A DNA stretch of 64,000 nt, from assembly GCA_037042915.1 (NCBI GenBank), contig CM073198.1:4216001-4280000 (forward strand), written 5' to 3'. The notes beneath the pieces were generated by a model. It saw only the letters and a program-made list of their open reading frames with translations. It was not told the origin of the DNA and did not search any database. Numbering within the stretch: position 1 is the first letter of the stretch; the number at the start of each line of letters is the position of its first letter. The position numbers and the translations under genes are program-made. This DNA is from Auricularia sp. M13. Lineage: Eukaryota > Basidiomycota > Agaricomycetes > Auriculariales > Auriculariaceae. Shown one piece after another: positions 22,480-33,516 of the stretch.

Positions 22480-23016
22480 CTAGTGTGGACGAGGGAGCAC
22501 AAAGGTTCGCTTGAAGACAATGTCGACACAAGCGAGTGATCGGACGCTTGTGAAGCTGGAATTATCGCAGGAAATGACCTTCAACGGCGAAGCGCGCCAG
22601 ATCGAAAGCAGTCCCAATGACAACGAAGACTGGAGCAGAGGATGGTTTAACTGTGGTGGAGACAATCGAACGTAACTCGAAGGATATGTACCGCGCGTTT
22701 GGAAGATCCCAGAGCAGCCGCTATTCACGTGCGAGGTCGAAGAATTGTCTGGACTCTGGGCTACGATGACCACCCTTCCTAGGCCTGGGATACCATCCTC
22801 CGGGCTATCGTTAGGATACCATCGTTCGTCCAGTAGTTCTTCCAGCGGTGACGCAATGGGTTGGCCGTTCTGCCCCAGACATCTGGCTTTCGTGAGAGCA
22901 AGCGAGTCAACATGTCAGGGAGGATTGGAGGCATGTGTTGCATTTCAAGGAACACGTCAACAATATGGCTATTATTCCTCGCTTGGAACGGCGCACTGCC
23001 ATACACGAGTTTACTA
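22480..23016 (-). CDS. Unrecognised gene fragment, cut by a repeat
   Basis: Minus-strand frame from about 23016 reads LVYGSAPFQARNNSHIVD, then LPDMLTRLLSRKPDVWGRT and HRWKNYWTND. A GTATCC..CCCAG intron of about 35 bp near 22782-22818 joins it in frame to VVIVAQSPDNSSTSHV and GIFQTRGTYPSSYVRL. The frame stays open to 22480, with a possible further donor at 22609 (GTCATT). Upstream coding sequence is lost where a piece of the CTTGAGGC repeat family begins at about 23000. No domain recognised. Confidence 0.4.
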
Positions 23017-23190
23017 GGTGTCGACCGCCTGGCGCGACGACGGCATGCGCATTCATAGTCCTGGTCGCGCCGGACTCGGTGTGCTAAGCGCCGGTGAGCA
23101 AAAGGGCCGACTCTGGCGAAAGAAAAGAGCTCACGCTTGAGGCGCAGGGCTGGACCTGCTTGCGATGGGAACGAATCTCGAGCATGTGGG
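22997..23190 (+). repeat. Partial copy of the 2.5-kb repeat interior
   Basis: About 180 bp match 16620-16798 and 54590-54785 (GCCTGGCGCGACGACGGC through GAGCATGTGGGCCT) with a handful of differences. It stops abruptly at the GTGGGCCT motif and unrelated sequence follows. Confidence 0.85.
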
Positions 23191-23449
23191 CCTACGGTTA
23201 CACAGAAGGTAGACGGATTGCATCTGGCGCGCGATCTCGGCACCGATTTGCGTGACCCATTTCTGCGAAATTCAGCGCACGTCCGCATGGGTAGGATATG
23301 CGGGAAAACTGACCGTCAAACAGCAGCAGACCCGACAATAGCCCAACCTCTCGCACGCTCCGATGTCGGCACCGCTGTCGGCCGCGACGTCGTAGTGCTG
23401 GCGCGTGTTTGCAATGCGGTGTGTCGAGTCGACCTGCACGAGCGACCAT

Positions 23450-24500
23450 CCTGGGCTCCGTCATCTCGCGCCGACAGGACGAGTATAAGGCGCGGACCCA
23501 GCATAGTTTTTGCCAATTTGGTAGTCGTGGGGGCGAGTCGGCGGGCGGCGGCCGCGACGGGCGTTCCCTGCGGTAAGCATGAGTCTTTCAAGTAGATACT
23601 GTAATGAAGGTGGTTGCGATACCTACCTTGTGTTGAGGGATGCTGTAGTGGACAGAAAATGGGGCCCGTTTCACCTCGCCCGAGGCGGCAAACGCGCTAT
23701 GGAGCGCGCCATTGCCCGCGGAGAGAGACGTTCACACCGCGACCTCGTGAACGCGCCGGATGTGGCCATCGGACGATGACAGGTCACGTGGTGGATGACG
23801 GGGAAGAGAGCTCACGCGCGGAAGCCGGCGTTGGATTCGGTTCTGGAGACGGACAAGGTGGCTAGCGTACAGCGAGCCGTTCATCCAGGCAAACCGGAGG
23901 GTGTCCGTCGACTCGGGCTGGCGCGTACCCATCGGCGTGCCTGAACGAGACGCGCTATCAGATTCGCGCCCGCGCCAGAGTCATTGCGCTAGGCGTCGGT
24001 GAGCAAGAAAGCAATCCTGGCCTGCACAGAAACTCACTTGAGGCTCGCGCCCAGGCCAGCCTTCGGAGGCGGCGAATTCTGACAACAGGCCAGACGGCTG
24101 TGAGTCGATTGCGATGCAGTCGGTTTTAGACGACGGTCCGCCAGCACAGTGCACGCTGGCGGCGACCGCGTGGTATGTCCGGACTGGCACAGGGCCCAGC
24201 TAGAGAGCACGCCGTCGGCGGGCAGCAAGCGGTCGGCCGTCGCGCAGCGGCGAAGCAATCGCGTGGAGGTGACGCCCGGCGTGTGCCGCATGCTCCTTGC
24301 CCCGTAACCAACATGACCAATATGTCCTGGCCTCGCACGTGCCCTCCGGCAGCCCAGTATCCTGTCTGTGGCTGATCGATCCGTTGCCCGGGGCCTGCTT
24401 TGTTCAATATGTCTGCCCGTCGCCTGCTTGCTCAATATGTCTGCCTGTCGACCGCTTGCTCAATATGTCTGCCTGCCGCCCGCGTTCAACTACAGATGAT
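23450..24500 (+). repeat. ~1.05-kb repeat, left member of inverted pair
   Basis: Matches the complement of 40345-41402 almost throughout. The outer edge is at about 23450 (CTGGGCTCCGTCATC) and the inner edge at CAACTACAG near 24494. It includes a CTTGAGGC module (24028), a run of CAATATGTC units (24395-24485) and unrelated GC-rich sequence. Open frames in it (for example RYCNEGGCDTYLVLRDAVVD) are conserved in both copies but differ at their ends, so I do not call them genes. Confidence 0.92.
24395..24485 (+). repeat. CAATATGTC minisatellite in the 1.05-kb repeat
   Basis: Three units of about 27 bp with core GCTTGCTCAATATGTCTGCC; the inverse array is at 40370-40450. The same core word forms the tail of the 2.5-kb repeats. 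Confidence 0.8.
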
Positions 24501-24934
24501 CTTCAGGTACATTTCGACGGCTTTCCCTTGTGGTATGCGCCGGTACCACTTGCAGCCTACTTCCGTAATCATGATTCCAGGGTTTGGAAACCTAGTGGCG
24601 CGGCCACGGTACCAGGACTATCGGATGGTTGCGGGATGTCGACGCGGAACTCCATACAGACGCACAACCAGTTACTACAGCGCTTGCGGAACGCGCGGAC
24701 GTGGGAAAGCACTTGCATTCGGACACCCCGCTGATCATACTCATACTAAAACCACGGTCGATCGTTATATTCATGCTACGCGCAGCCCATGAATATCATG
24801 GCCCACTCTGCACACTGCTACGTGTTGGGCCTGGTGGGCACTGACTCGCCGTCTGAACTCGTGCCATAGATGTACGACTTGAGCAGTGTCAGGTTCTCAA
24901 CTGCTGCTCATCCAAGCCCCTCCACTCTTTCTGA

Positions 24935-25125
24935 ATGCCTCAGAGGATTTGTCACTGTACAACATTTGGGTGCGGGGGCCGCAAGTCACGTAGCATGTCG
25001 GGAAAGGTCGTTCAGGGGTGTTTCGTATCTCCATCTCAGCTACAGTCGCATGCCGAAGAAGACCACATTAGACGGGTTCTCCAGGACAAAACCGTTTTCA
25101 CGCCTACTTGCAAGTATGGCTCGAG
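24935..25125 (+). other. Exon-like frame with N-terminal Cys motif, possibly transposase-related
   Basis: The frame starts MPQRICHCTTFGCGG and continues QLQSHAEEDHIRRVLQ. The C-x-C...C..//..H-x3-D layout at the very N-terminus resembles, from memory, the start of many Agaricomycete proteins linked to DNA transposons (Tnp2/Plavaka-like or related). The rest of such a protein is not recognisable downstream, so this could be a fragment or an unrelated gene start. Confidence 0.3.
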
Positions 25126-25299
25126 CTCGCTTTCACCACGACCAAGTCCTTCGACCCACCGCTCCCAGGAACGACGTACCATGCAAATGACTTCACTGTC
25201 TGCTGGATGCATTCCTGTAGCCCTTTGCTATCTGTCTGCGTCTCACGCAGACAATGTCAGCACAGGGAAAACCAGCACATAGATCACGGGATTCATATC

Positions 25300-27480
25300 A
25301 GGACTATATATACCGAGGGTCCACCACCGATCTATTCTAAAGGTGCGTCACTCGAAATCTCATCTCGACCTGTTGCTCCCTTCGCCGCCCAATCTCACCT
25401 CGTCCGTCCCATACACCGTCGTATTCATACCTTTCCCTGTAGCCCTCGAGAAGACGTTTCACCGATTGCAGAAATGTCTTAATGGTGTCACAGCGCTCGT
25501 CAAACTCCTCGTTGCCCCTATCGTTGTAATCTCTGTCGCCCTGCATCAGGCCAACGCGGTAATTCCCAGGACTGCCATGGCACCTTTACCCGAATATAGT
25601 AACCTACACGCACAGGCATCTGGCTTGAATAGCAATGTCCAGGCGTTCCCTGAGCGGCCTCTTCCATTTGGGGCCAAACCTCTCAAGCAAGCATGGTCCC
25701 AGACAGCAGGTAATAATTTCGCCTGCCCCGGGATACTGTATCTACTGATTCTTCAGTCGTAGTGACTGCTAAAGAGCCGCTGGCACTCGCTGGCTGCATC
25801 ATTGGCGCTATTGTCGCATACCTACAGAGTTCTTCCCGTTCAATTGTCGAGACCTCCGTAGGACTCATAGCGCGGGCCCCTTCGCTCGCAAGAACGCCGA
25901 ATGCCTCGCCACAGGGCCTCTTGAAGCCGAATCTGTCGGACAGCGATCCTGCTTTCGACAAATGTACCTCTTCCTCGTCTGTGCCACCGCTGTCGCCGTC
26001 GCCATCGCCGTCGTTGGTTCGGCGAGAACACAGCCGCTCCGATCACTCGCTCCGTCGACGGGCTGCTTCTAACCGCGTTTTTGGAAGCGTAAGTCGTATC
26101 TCTCTCGGATCTCACGACACCTCACCCGGGTCCCGCTACGTCTGCGCCTTTCTCTCCGCGGGCATCTCCATGCAGGGTGATTTCTGCGCTCATCACCGTC
26201 TTCCTCCCGTGGCCGACGCTTTGCTGGTATCGAGGGATCACTGTACAAGGGTATTATTACACTCTAGGGTGAAATCCATCAAGACGGCCCCCAATCATCT
26301 TGCTACGATCCACCTTCGAGACTCCTACAAACTGCTGCGCTTCGGGCTGAGCCACGGTTGGTCGAAGGGACACGAGAGGCAGGTTGCTCTTATCCAAATA
26401 GCAAAAGCCTCCATTCAGGAACGCTTCGGTGAGATTCTGGCAAATGATAAACTGAACTCAGGAGCTGACATAGACCGGATAAGTAACTGACGTGGTCCCC
26501 ATCATTTTGTGCCCTTGGCCAGATGATGCTTGCCTGCTGACCAAGCGAAGGTGAATGGCCTTTGATTACTCCATCCTATAATAAGTCATACAGGCCTTGT
26601 GGACATCGTCCCCCACCCTTATCAAATAATGAAAAGAATATGTTTCTTACAGAGGACTGGACTCGATGGATCTGCACCACACCAAAAGACGAGTGTCATG
26701 TCGACCAGCACTGTGCTTGTTCCGGTTCTGAACTTCCACGCGAGTGACTCAATTTTCCTGCGGCTTGAGATGAGTCATGACCAATGCTGCCGGATAAAAA
26801 TCACGTGATTGTTCTGCATAGCAAATTGTACGAGCGGTTCCTTCTTGCGCTACTTGTCTTTCCGTCCTGATAGAATTGAACTTGTCACTGCGGGAGATGC
26901 ATGTGCACGGCTGAAAGCATTACTGGCGACGGTTATCGTAGCGCCGCTAGCGCGGCAGTCACCGCCTCCTAAGGTATCTCTCTCATACATATTCTACGCC
27001 AGAGTTAGATCCCAGCTACATGGTATTATCCAAGAAAAAATCACCTCTCAAGTGATTGCGCTGCGCGCGCGTTTAAATGATAGACCATGGACGAGCTGGG
27101 TTTAACAGATTCTACGATCACATCATGTTCTGCCTCGCGAGCGCCTCACGCTAAAGGTCGCAGCTGCTGCTGAGCGACTTGAGGTTGCGGCCAATCTAGC
27201 GGAGCAAACTGCCGTTCGTCGACTGACCGGGGTTGCAGCCGGCAGTGAGCGCATTTGCGGTGTGCGGGTACTTCGCCCGACACTGAGTTAACACGCCTGT
27301 GGTCCGAAGAATAGAAAATCAGCTATATCATGAGGAAGTGCGTGAGGGAGAAGGGAGCGCACCTTTGGTACTCACAAGTAACAGCATTGCATACTTACGC
27401 GTGAAGGCGCCTTCCATGTCAAACACACTCAACATCCAGCTGCCTGTGCCACGCCAAGGTACCCTGAGAAGTACGGCAGC
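25300..27480. other. Several open frames, none assignable
   Basis: Plus-strand frames 25343-25762 and 25762-26490 (starting MTAKEPLALAGCII, with a Ser/Pro-rich middle) and 26809-27105 are coding-like in places, but no consistent exon chain, family or domain was found. The minus-strand frame 25337-25546 is highly charged (EGYRERYEYDGVW). Confidence 0.3.
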
Positions 27481-27499
27481 CTGAGCCAGTCTACAAGCT

Positions 27500-28890
27500 G
27501 CTGGTCACTTGGCGGTGCGACATCGCGGCGAACATGTCTTCGCCACCCAGCAACGAGCCGCTATTGTCGAGCCCGGCGTCGCAGTCAGAGCCCATTTCCT
27601 GTGAGAAGGAGCCCGTAGACGCGGTCTCAGCGCGGGCGCAGCACACGACGTGCTGAGCGAGATGATACACTGGCTCGTGCATTCGAGCCGTGGGACTCTT
27701 GCATCCTTTTCCCTCTCACTTCTTCAGGGCCAGAGTGAGTAGTTGGCAGGTGGCGGCAGTGTACCGCGAGAAGGCGGAGCTGGAGAGGACGCTGACGCTG
27801 ACGCACAGTAACCATCAGCTGGTGATCGGGACCAGGATGTTCTGCCCAACCGCGGCACGTCGCGCGACGTTGGCTGGCTGTGCCACGTTCCCGCCATCCC
27901 TAATCCAACCCAAAACACCAGGCGCACCAGCACGTACGTCCCTGGCTCCAGACGACTAAGCTTCAAGAATTTGACACCAGAATATGCGCCAGAACGTTCC
28001 ATATAGCCCACGCCAGAACGCCGCGCAGCAGAACGGATATCAGTACCTCCAGCAGGGACAGCAGCATGCACAGGTCGCAGCAGCACGATATGGAGTCCAG
28101 CACCAGCACTAGGTGTATCAGAACGACCATCAGCACCAGCGGCGAGACCACCGCGACCGACGCCCACCAGAGTGTGAGCGGTTGCCTTGTACAGAACGCG
28201 ATAGGCGAATAAACATGTCCCGGGCTGCGTGCCGTCCCAGTGCGCAGTGAGGAATACGTATACGAGTGCTTGCGTTGGTAGGAGGATGATGATGGGCGCC
28301 CGTCCGTCGCGAGCAGGTTCGGCGGGAGAGACGGCGGGAAAACCGAGCACAACCACGTGTCGTACGTCGCCGTTTCCATTTCCATGCCTAGGCGCGGCTG
28401 CTGCCTCTCAGCAGTTCTCTCAGCCGTGGTGGGGGATGACACGGTGTGCGCGGGTGGCCGATGTCGTGGCCGATGGAAACGATGTAGAGAATGAAGACGT
28501 CGACATCGCGCAGCGTCTTGTTGTGCAGGCCCGGCGCGCGGTCACGCTTCTAAATGCGACCCGGCGGGTATAGTTGCAGGACGCTCATGCGGGGCAGGAT
28601 ACGGGCGCGCGAGAGAAATGTGAAGGTCGCCTGCCAGAGCTGCTAGGCAGAACGAGCGAACGGCACGCGCGATTGGAGCTGCAGAGCTTGAGCGCAGCGC
28701 TGGACGGACACCGGCCCATATTGGAGCTCATGGAGGAGCTGCGCACCGTCACCCAGCAGCGTGACGCGAAAAAGGGTCGAGCAGAAGAACTGTATGCCGT
28801 GCGTCACCGGGCATCCACTCGCCGCCAAGGCTCCGTCGCGTCCCAACGCGTGCTCGACGTCGACTGTTTGAAAGTCGAAACAAGATAGAA
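27500..28890. other. Fragments of a membrane protein and a coiled-coil ORF
   Basis: On the minus strand, 27963-28442 encodes long hydrophobic stretches (PLVLMVVLIHLVLVLD, LCMLLSLLEVLISVLL), with coding character jumping to another frame at 28230-28300 (PIIILLPTQALVYVFL). It looks like a decayed membrane protein. On the plus strand, 28574-28888 contains a helical stretch ILELMEELRTVTQQRD. Neither is assignable. Confidence 0.35.
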
Positions 28891-29181
28891 ACAACATGCA
28901 TATGCGCTTAGCCTGTGCAAGCTCGTCCGCTCGATGACGACCCGTGTTGTAACTTGGTCATAGTTGAACGTTGAAGCAGTGCATACTGGGTTAACAGAAT
29001 TGCTGCAACAGTTGCATGGTCTAATTTGAGCGTCGAGGAAAGAGTGGTGTGATGGTTAATAGTGGGTGAGACTACGGGGAGAGAAGTGGACGCAGGTATT
29101 TGCACTTTCGGGTGGTCTCGGAAAGCGTTTTCGGAGAGGACCGGGTTGTCCAATCTGATTACCCCCCCTCCCAAGTGAAGA

Positions 29182-29199
29182 ACCGACTTAGGAGTCGGT
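29182..29199 (+). other. Perfect hairpin motif, copy 1
   Basis: ACCGACTTAGGAGTCGGT has 7-bp arms and a 4-base loop. The same 18 bp recurs in inverse orientation at 63113-63130, and the right half plus downstream bases recur at 49272-49295. Confidence 0.7.
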
Positions 29200-29409
29200 G
29201 AATGCCGTGGCCGGATCTCTCATACCTACCTACTCACGCCTGTCTGCACGGTCTATGTGTCGCAGCGTCTGCAGATCTGAAGGTCCACAACGCCTGCCAG
29301 GACAACGACCGCGACCCCACGTAACCGCCGCATGCCGAAGCAACACTATCGCCGCGTCCGGACATCGATTATGTCCACCTCAGGCGCCAAGTCGATGGGC
29401 TGACTTCGC

Positions 29410-30028
29410 GTGTCGACTACCGCACGCTCAACTCTGTTGAAGGAGCGGGAACAGACCGAATTCCTAAAAGATCCACCCGCCATCCCTTTGGACCAGCCGC
29501 ACTGGAGTTCAAGGCGTATGCAGGCGGCGGAGCGGCGCAAAGGCGAGACCGGACCCAAATACCCAATTCCAGTGCAAATGTCCAGTGAGTTCTATGTAGC
29601 TGTTCCAGTACCTGGATACCTACGCGAAGGACTGTCGGGCGTGGTTGAATTCGATAGAGCACGCGCGCAAATGCCTCGATTTCTCCACCGGCAACCCGGA
29701 CCCTCCCAAATTGCCCTCGTTCATGCCCAAAACGGTGCCTCACTTCGATCCTTTCGCACCGAAGATGGCTCCCCAAAATGTTCAGCTATCTCACGCAGGT
29801 CGAGGTGCTGGACGTCGAAGACAGCGGCGCGCCCGCCATCACACGCGGACACTCGACGAGCCATACCCCCAGCTCTATGTCGTCGGCGATGCCGAGTGGC
29901 CCATGAACAACACTCTGCTTCACGGACGCAAGCTCAGGATCCCGACACCCAGCTTGTTTGCGCGCGTCACGAAGCAGGGATACCTATCACGCGTCATTCA
30001 TCAAAGCGACGTCGACGCGCTCCTTTAA
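29410..30028 (+). pseudogene. Decayed fungal gene of unknown family
   Basis: The coding signal starts in the frame with REQTEFLKDPPAIPLDQPHW and KGETGPKYPIPVQMSSEF, then shifts to the frame with FQYLDTYAKDCRAWLNSIEH, SFMPKTVPHFDPFAPK and, at the end, PMNNTLLHGRKLRIPTPS and VTKQGYLSRVIHQ, with a stop at 30026. The shift falls at a GTGAGT..TAG pair only 16 bp apart, too short for an intron, so the gene is probably broken. No domain recognised. A hairpin motif lies 210 bp upstream. Confidence 0.5.
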
Positions 30029-31553
30029 AAGCGCACACCGGTTCTCGTCAGCGCAGTGGTAAATATTCTCAGTGGCTTTGTGCCAGCGCCGGTGCACATG
30101 CAACGGTCTCTGGAGCAAAGTCGCGTGCAGCACCCACTTCTGACGAAGGTCTCCGGCGCGAGGAGTCCGTTCAGTTGCTTCACATCTGCTTGTGGAATCT
30201 GACGACTTTGAAGTCTGTGACTAGGTTATAACCCGCTCGGCCAAGTTTGAGTACGCACTCAATGCCCCAACTGGCTCGTGCTCGAGCCCGAGGCGTATGC
30301 AGTGATCTCGCAGGGCCTGGAGACGTCGCGCGCCTCGCCGCTCAACGGCAGCGCGCGGAACGAGAGCGTCGCGCAGAGGAGGAGCGTCTCGGAGAGGAGC
30401 ATTGTCTTTCAGAAGGACAACGTGACGCTGCCGAGCAGCAAGATATAGACGAACAGCGCGGCACCTATGAGCGCGGTGCTCGGGAAGTTCGGTCCGCCGC
30501 CGTCGTATCGCGCTGCCAGCCATTTCGGCCGTATAGCCCAACGCCACTGTCTTCAAGGGACCTAAGCCCAACAAAAGCAAGGGTATGGGCAAACGTCAGG
30601 CCAAGCAGGGCGACGATGCGGGTGGCTGCGATGTAGGCGCGGGAACCGCCAGCCATGCGCGAACTCCGTGCGCCGGTTGGAATCTCAGGTTGGTGGCTTG
30701 CAAGCGGCCATGAGGTAGCGGGAAAACCACCTGCAGTCCTGCATGGGAGAATAGCTTAAATACTTTGCAGCGATATGGGCGCAAAGCAAATGTTCCGACG
30801 TGATTGTAGATTCGACATCGTCGAAGGGGTCTATTCCGGCCTCCACGCTTGTCGCAGGCCACGAGAGTTGTGGGGAGGAAAACTAGAACGCCTCGCCTCT
30901 ATGTCCGAAGAAGTCGTAATGTCGAAGCTCGGCGCGACGGGATGTGCCAGGGACATGCGGCACGTTATCGCTGCAGCTGTGGGACCGCTCGCCATTCAGA
31001 GCACGTTGCCAAGCGTGTACCGTTCAGCGCCGAAGCGCTGTCCGCGCGAAGACGCGGCGGGTGCACGCTAATCGAGCTGGCGGCGCTCGTCGGGCGTCTG
31101 CCCAAGCATCATACGGGAGTATATGTTGTAAATGACCTCCGGATATTTGATCCTACTCCGCTCCAGATTACTTTCCCACAGTCACTGTTAGCATCTTTGG
31201 CGGCACTTAGGCCATCGTCTTGTTCTCATTGTCTTTGAGCAAGCGATTGTGTTGCCGAGATTTCCTTCAAGCAAACGCTTGTCTTCCCTTGTGAACGCTA
31301 GCCCAGAGCAGTCCTTGTGCGAGACGAAGATCTCGTCCCATATAAATACTGGATGTCTATGCCGAGGGTTTCTGCACCCAGCATATTCACATACGCCCTC
31401 TGCATCCAACACATTGATATCCACTCTCTCACTGGCAACTAGCCTATCTATATCAATGCAGTCGGTGCGCGCGTCGTCTGCTTGACTCCGCGTCCTCCAT
31501 CCCTAATCACAGAAACCTCCTAGAGCTACCTAAATTATGATCAATCTAAAAAC
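30029..31553. other. Exon-like pieces, no gene assignable
   Basis: A plus-strand frame near 30241-30460 (AYAVISQGLETSRASPLNG, VFQKDNVTLPSSKI) and another at 30849-31238 have coding composition but are interrupted. No family recognised. Confidence 0.35.
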
Positions 31554-31754
31554 ATGGCTCAGTCGTCCGTTGGTCCTCCAAATGAACAGCTGTCCTCCGC
31601 CGCTGGAGGCAGCGGCCCATCTCACTCGCACCCCGCCGACACCGCGTCATCCAGCAGCCAGAAATCATTGCACAATACGGCAGGGCGCTCTAATGCAGGC
31701 AATGACACGCCTCGACATGTTTTCCACGGACAAGTTAAGATCGTGTTGAAATAG
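31554..31754 (+). CDS. Dispersed C-terminal coding module, copy B
   Basis: A 66-codon ATG-to-TAG frame starting MAQSSVGPPNEQLSSAAGG, Ser-rich in the middle and ending DTPRHVFHGQVKIVLK. The 3' half aligns codon for codon with the minus-strand copy ending at 22059, including the stop. It could be a small gene or the last exon of a repeat-encoded gene. Function unknown. Confidence 0.4.
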   Translation: MAQSSVGPPNEQLSSAAGGSGPSHSHPADTASSSSQKSLHNTAGRSNAGNDTPRHVFHGQVKIVLK

Positions 31755-33516
31755 ATCTCTGTAGATTCGATGCCGACTTCTCTGGGTCATACTCGTCGCG
31801 TTTTCGAATATACATAAAGGTTATGGGCCTATATTTCTTTTCGAGAATAGCCTTTCCAATAGACATCCTATTATCGAGCTCTGCAGCTTTTGCAACACTC
31901 AAAACAGGCGTCACGTGCGTCCGGGCAAATCCCGAAGCTACGGTGTTGTAAGGTCCCTAACGCCGCTCATTCTCTGGTGAAAAGCTACTCTGCCTCCTCA
32001 TACATGCGCTCGAAAGTGCCGTCATGTGAGCACCATGAGAAGCTCCAGTACGCTCGGGTGTACTCCGACGAGTCGTGTGCAACTGTCATTCCCACAGTAT
32101 ACGTCTTATCGAGAAGGCATAGTCAGTAAGTCCCCTGCCGCCGCTGTCTTGCATTTCCCTTGAGTATGTCCTACTTGGGTCTACTGAGGGAAACAACCCC
32201 TTCGGATGCGCAGTCGATCGAGCCAGAAACTGAAGAGTAACTTCGCGAATCTCAGGAGACTCAATATATCAATAAGACAATAGATCGCAGCTGTATAGTA
32301 AGTACATCGTCTCGTCTATTATTCCGGTGATTAATATGACTCCATATCACCTATAAAGACTCGTTTATTTACAGATGCCTTCCCCATTGCCCAGTACTAG
32401 TTCCCAGTTGCGATGGACTACAAACACCCGATTACAGACCCTCGAGGCTCGTCGAACTCTAACTATCACCACATTCGCCTGTCAAGAACGTGCCACGAAG
32501 GGGTGATGTCGTTCGATATAGACAGTGACGAATCCCGTGCGTTCACTCTCGAGAAATCCGTCCACGACTACACTCATAATGCACAGAACAGGATAGCTCG
32601 ACCTTTGAACGAGTGAGCATCCGGGATAGCAAGACGGTGTTCTCGGCGCAGGTTTCACTGAAAGCCCGTTATGTAGGAGTGATCTGTTCATCTTTGCTAC
32701 ACCTCGTAAGCTAATCGGAATCTGTCCTTAATTTGATTAGCCGAAAACTTCAACATTCATCTTAATCGTTGCACTCATATGTCTCACTGCCTATGGTGTC
32801 GGTACAGCCTGCCAGTATGCGAAAAAGAGCCCACTCCCCAAGGCTGGCCGAGTCATAGGATCGCAGAGGCAGACCGTACGGAGCCTCTGAAGAGCGATTT
32901 GCGATTGTTGCAGAGGGTCGTCAATATAGTCATTACTAGTGCATTACGGAAGCGGCCTTGATTGGTTTGTGCACAGACTGCTCCAGAGCGCTTCCTAGCC
33001 GTACAAGCGCCCGTCTTGAGTCAAAAGAGGTCCTACTTGAGCAGACGGCACTGAGTATGTGTCGAGTGTCTTCTGCGTACACACCAGACGCAAATTCAGA
33101 GTTGCGAGCCTATTCCATTACGCAGTTCTGAAATTCGCTCACCAGTGAAGTCTTATTGGACTTGTAAAAACAGATCAAACGAGCGCGGCCTGTGCAGACA
33201 TTAACGTGCGCCGGCTCTTCAGAACGTTAACGGCTGCACCACCGAACCTTGCAGTTGAAGGGACGGCAATTTCAGAGTGGCGCGGGCACGGCGTCGTCGT
33301 AATACTCGAATGCGGAGATTGCGGCGCGGAATGCGAGCGCGTCCGGTCGGCATGATCGCTTTGTTCCCGACGCTGTGACGTCGATGAGCGGCGCCCGCAC
33401 CGCCCTTCGCCCCGTGGTTGGTGTCCCCGCCCGTCCCGCGAGCGATTTGGTGCGCACGAGCTCAAGCTCGGTCGGCGAGTCCGTGCTGTAGCTTGTGCAT
33501 AGTACGGTGAGCTGAG
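31755..33516. other. No confident gene
   Basis: One exon-like plus-strand frame at 32413-32616 (MDYKHPITDPRGSSNSN start, GTGAGC donor-like site after LNE). The rest is AT-richer and featureless to my reading. Confidence 0.4.

Noticed and set aside
23600-23780. Frame RYCNEGGCDTYLVLRDAVVD in the 1.05-kb repeat as a gene
   Set aside because: It is open in both copies only because they are near-identical, its ends differ between copies, and no domain or exon partner is visible.
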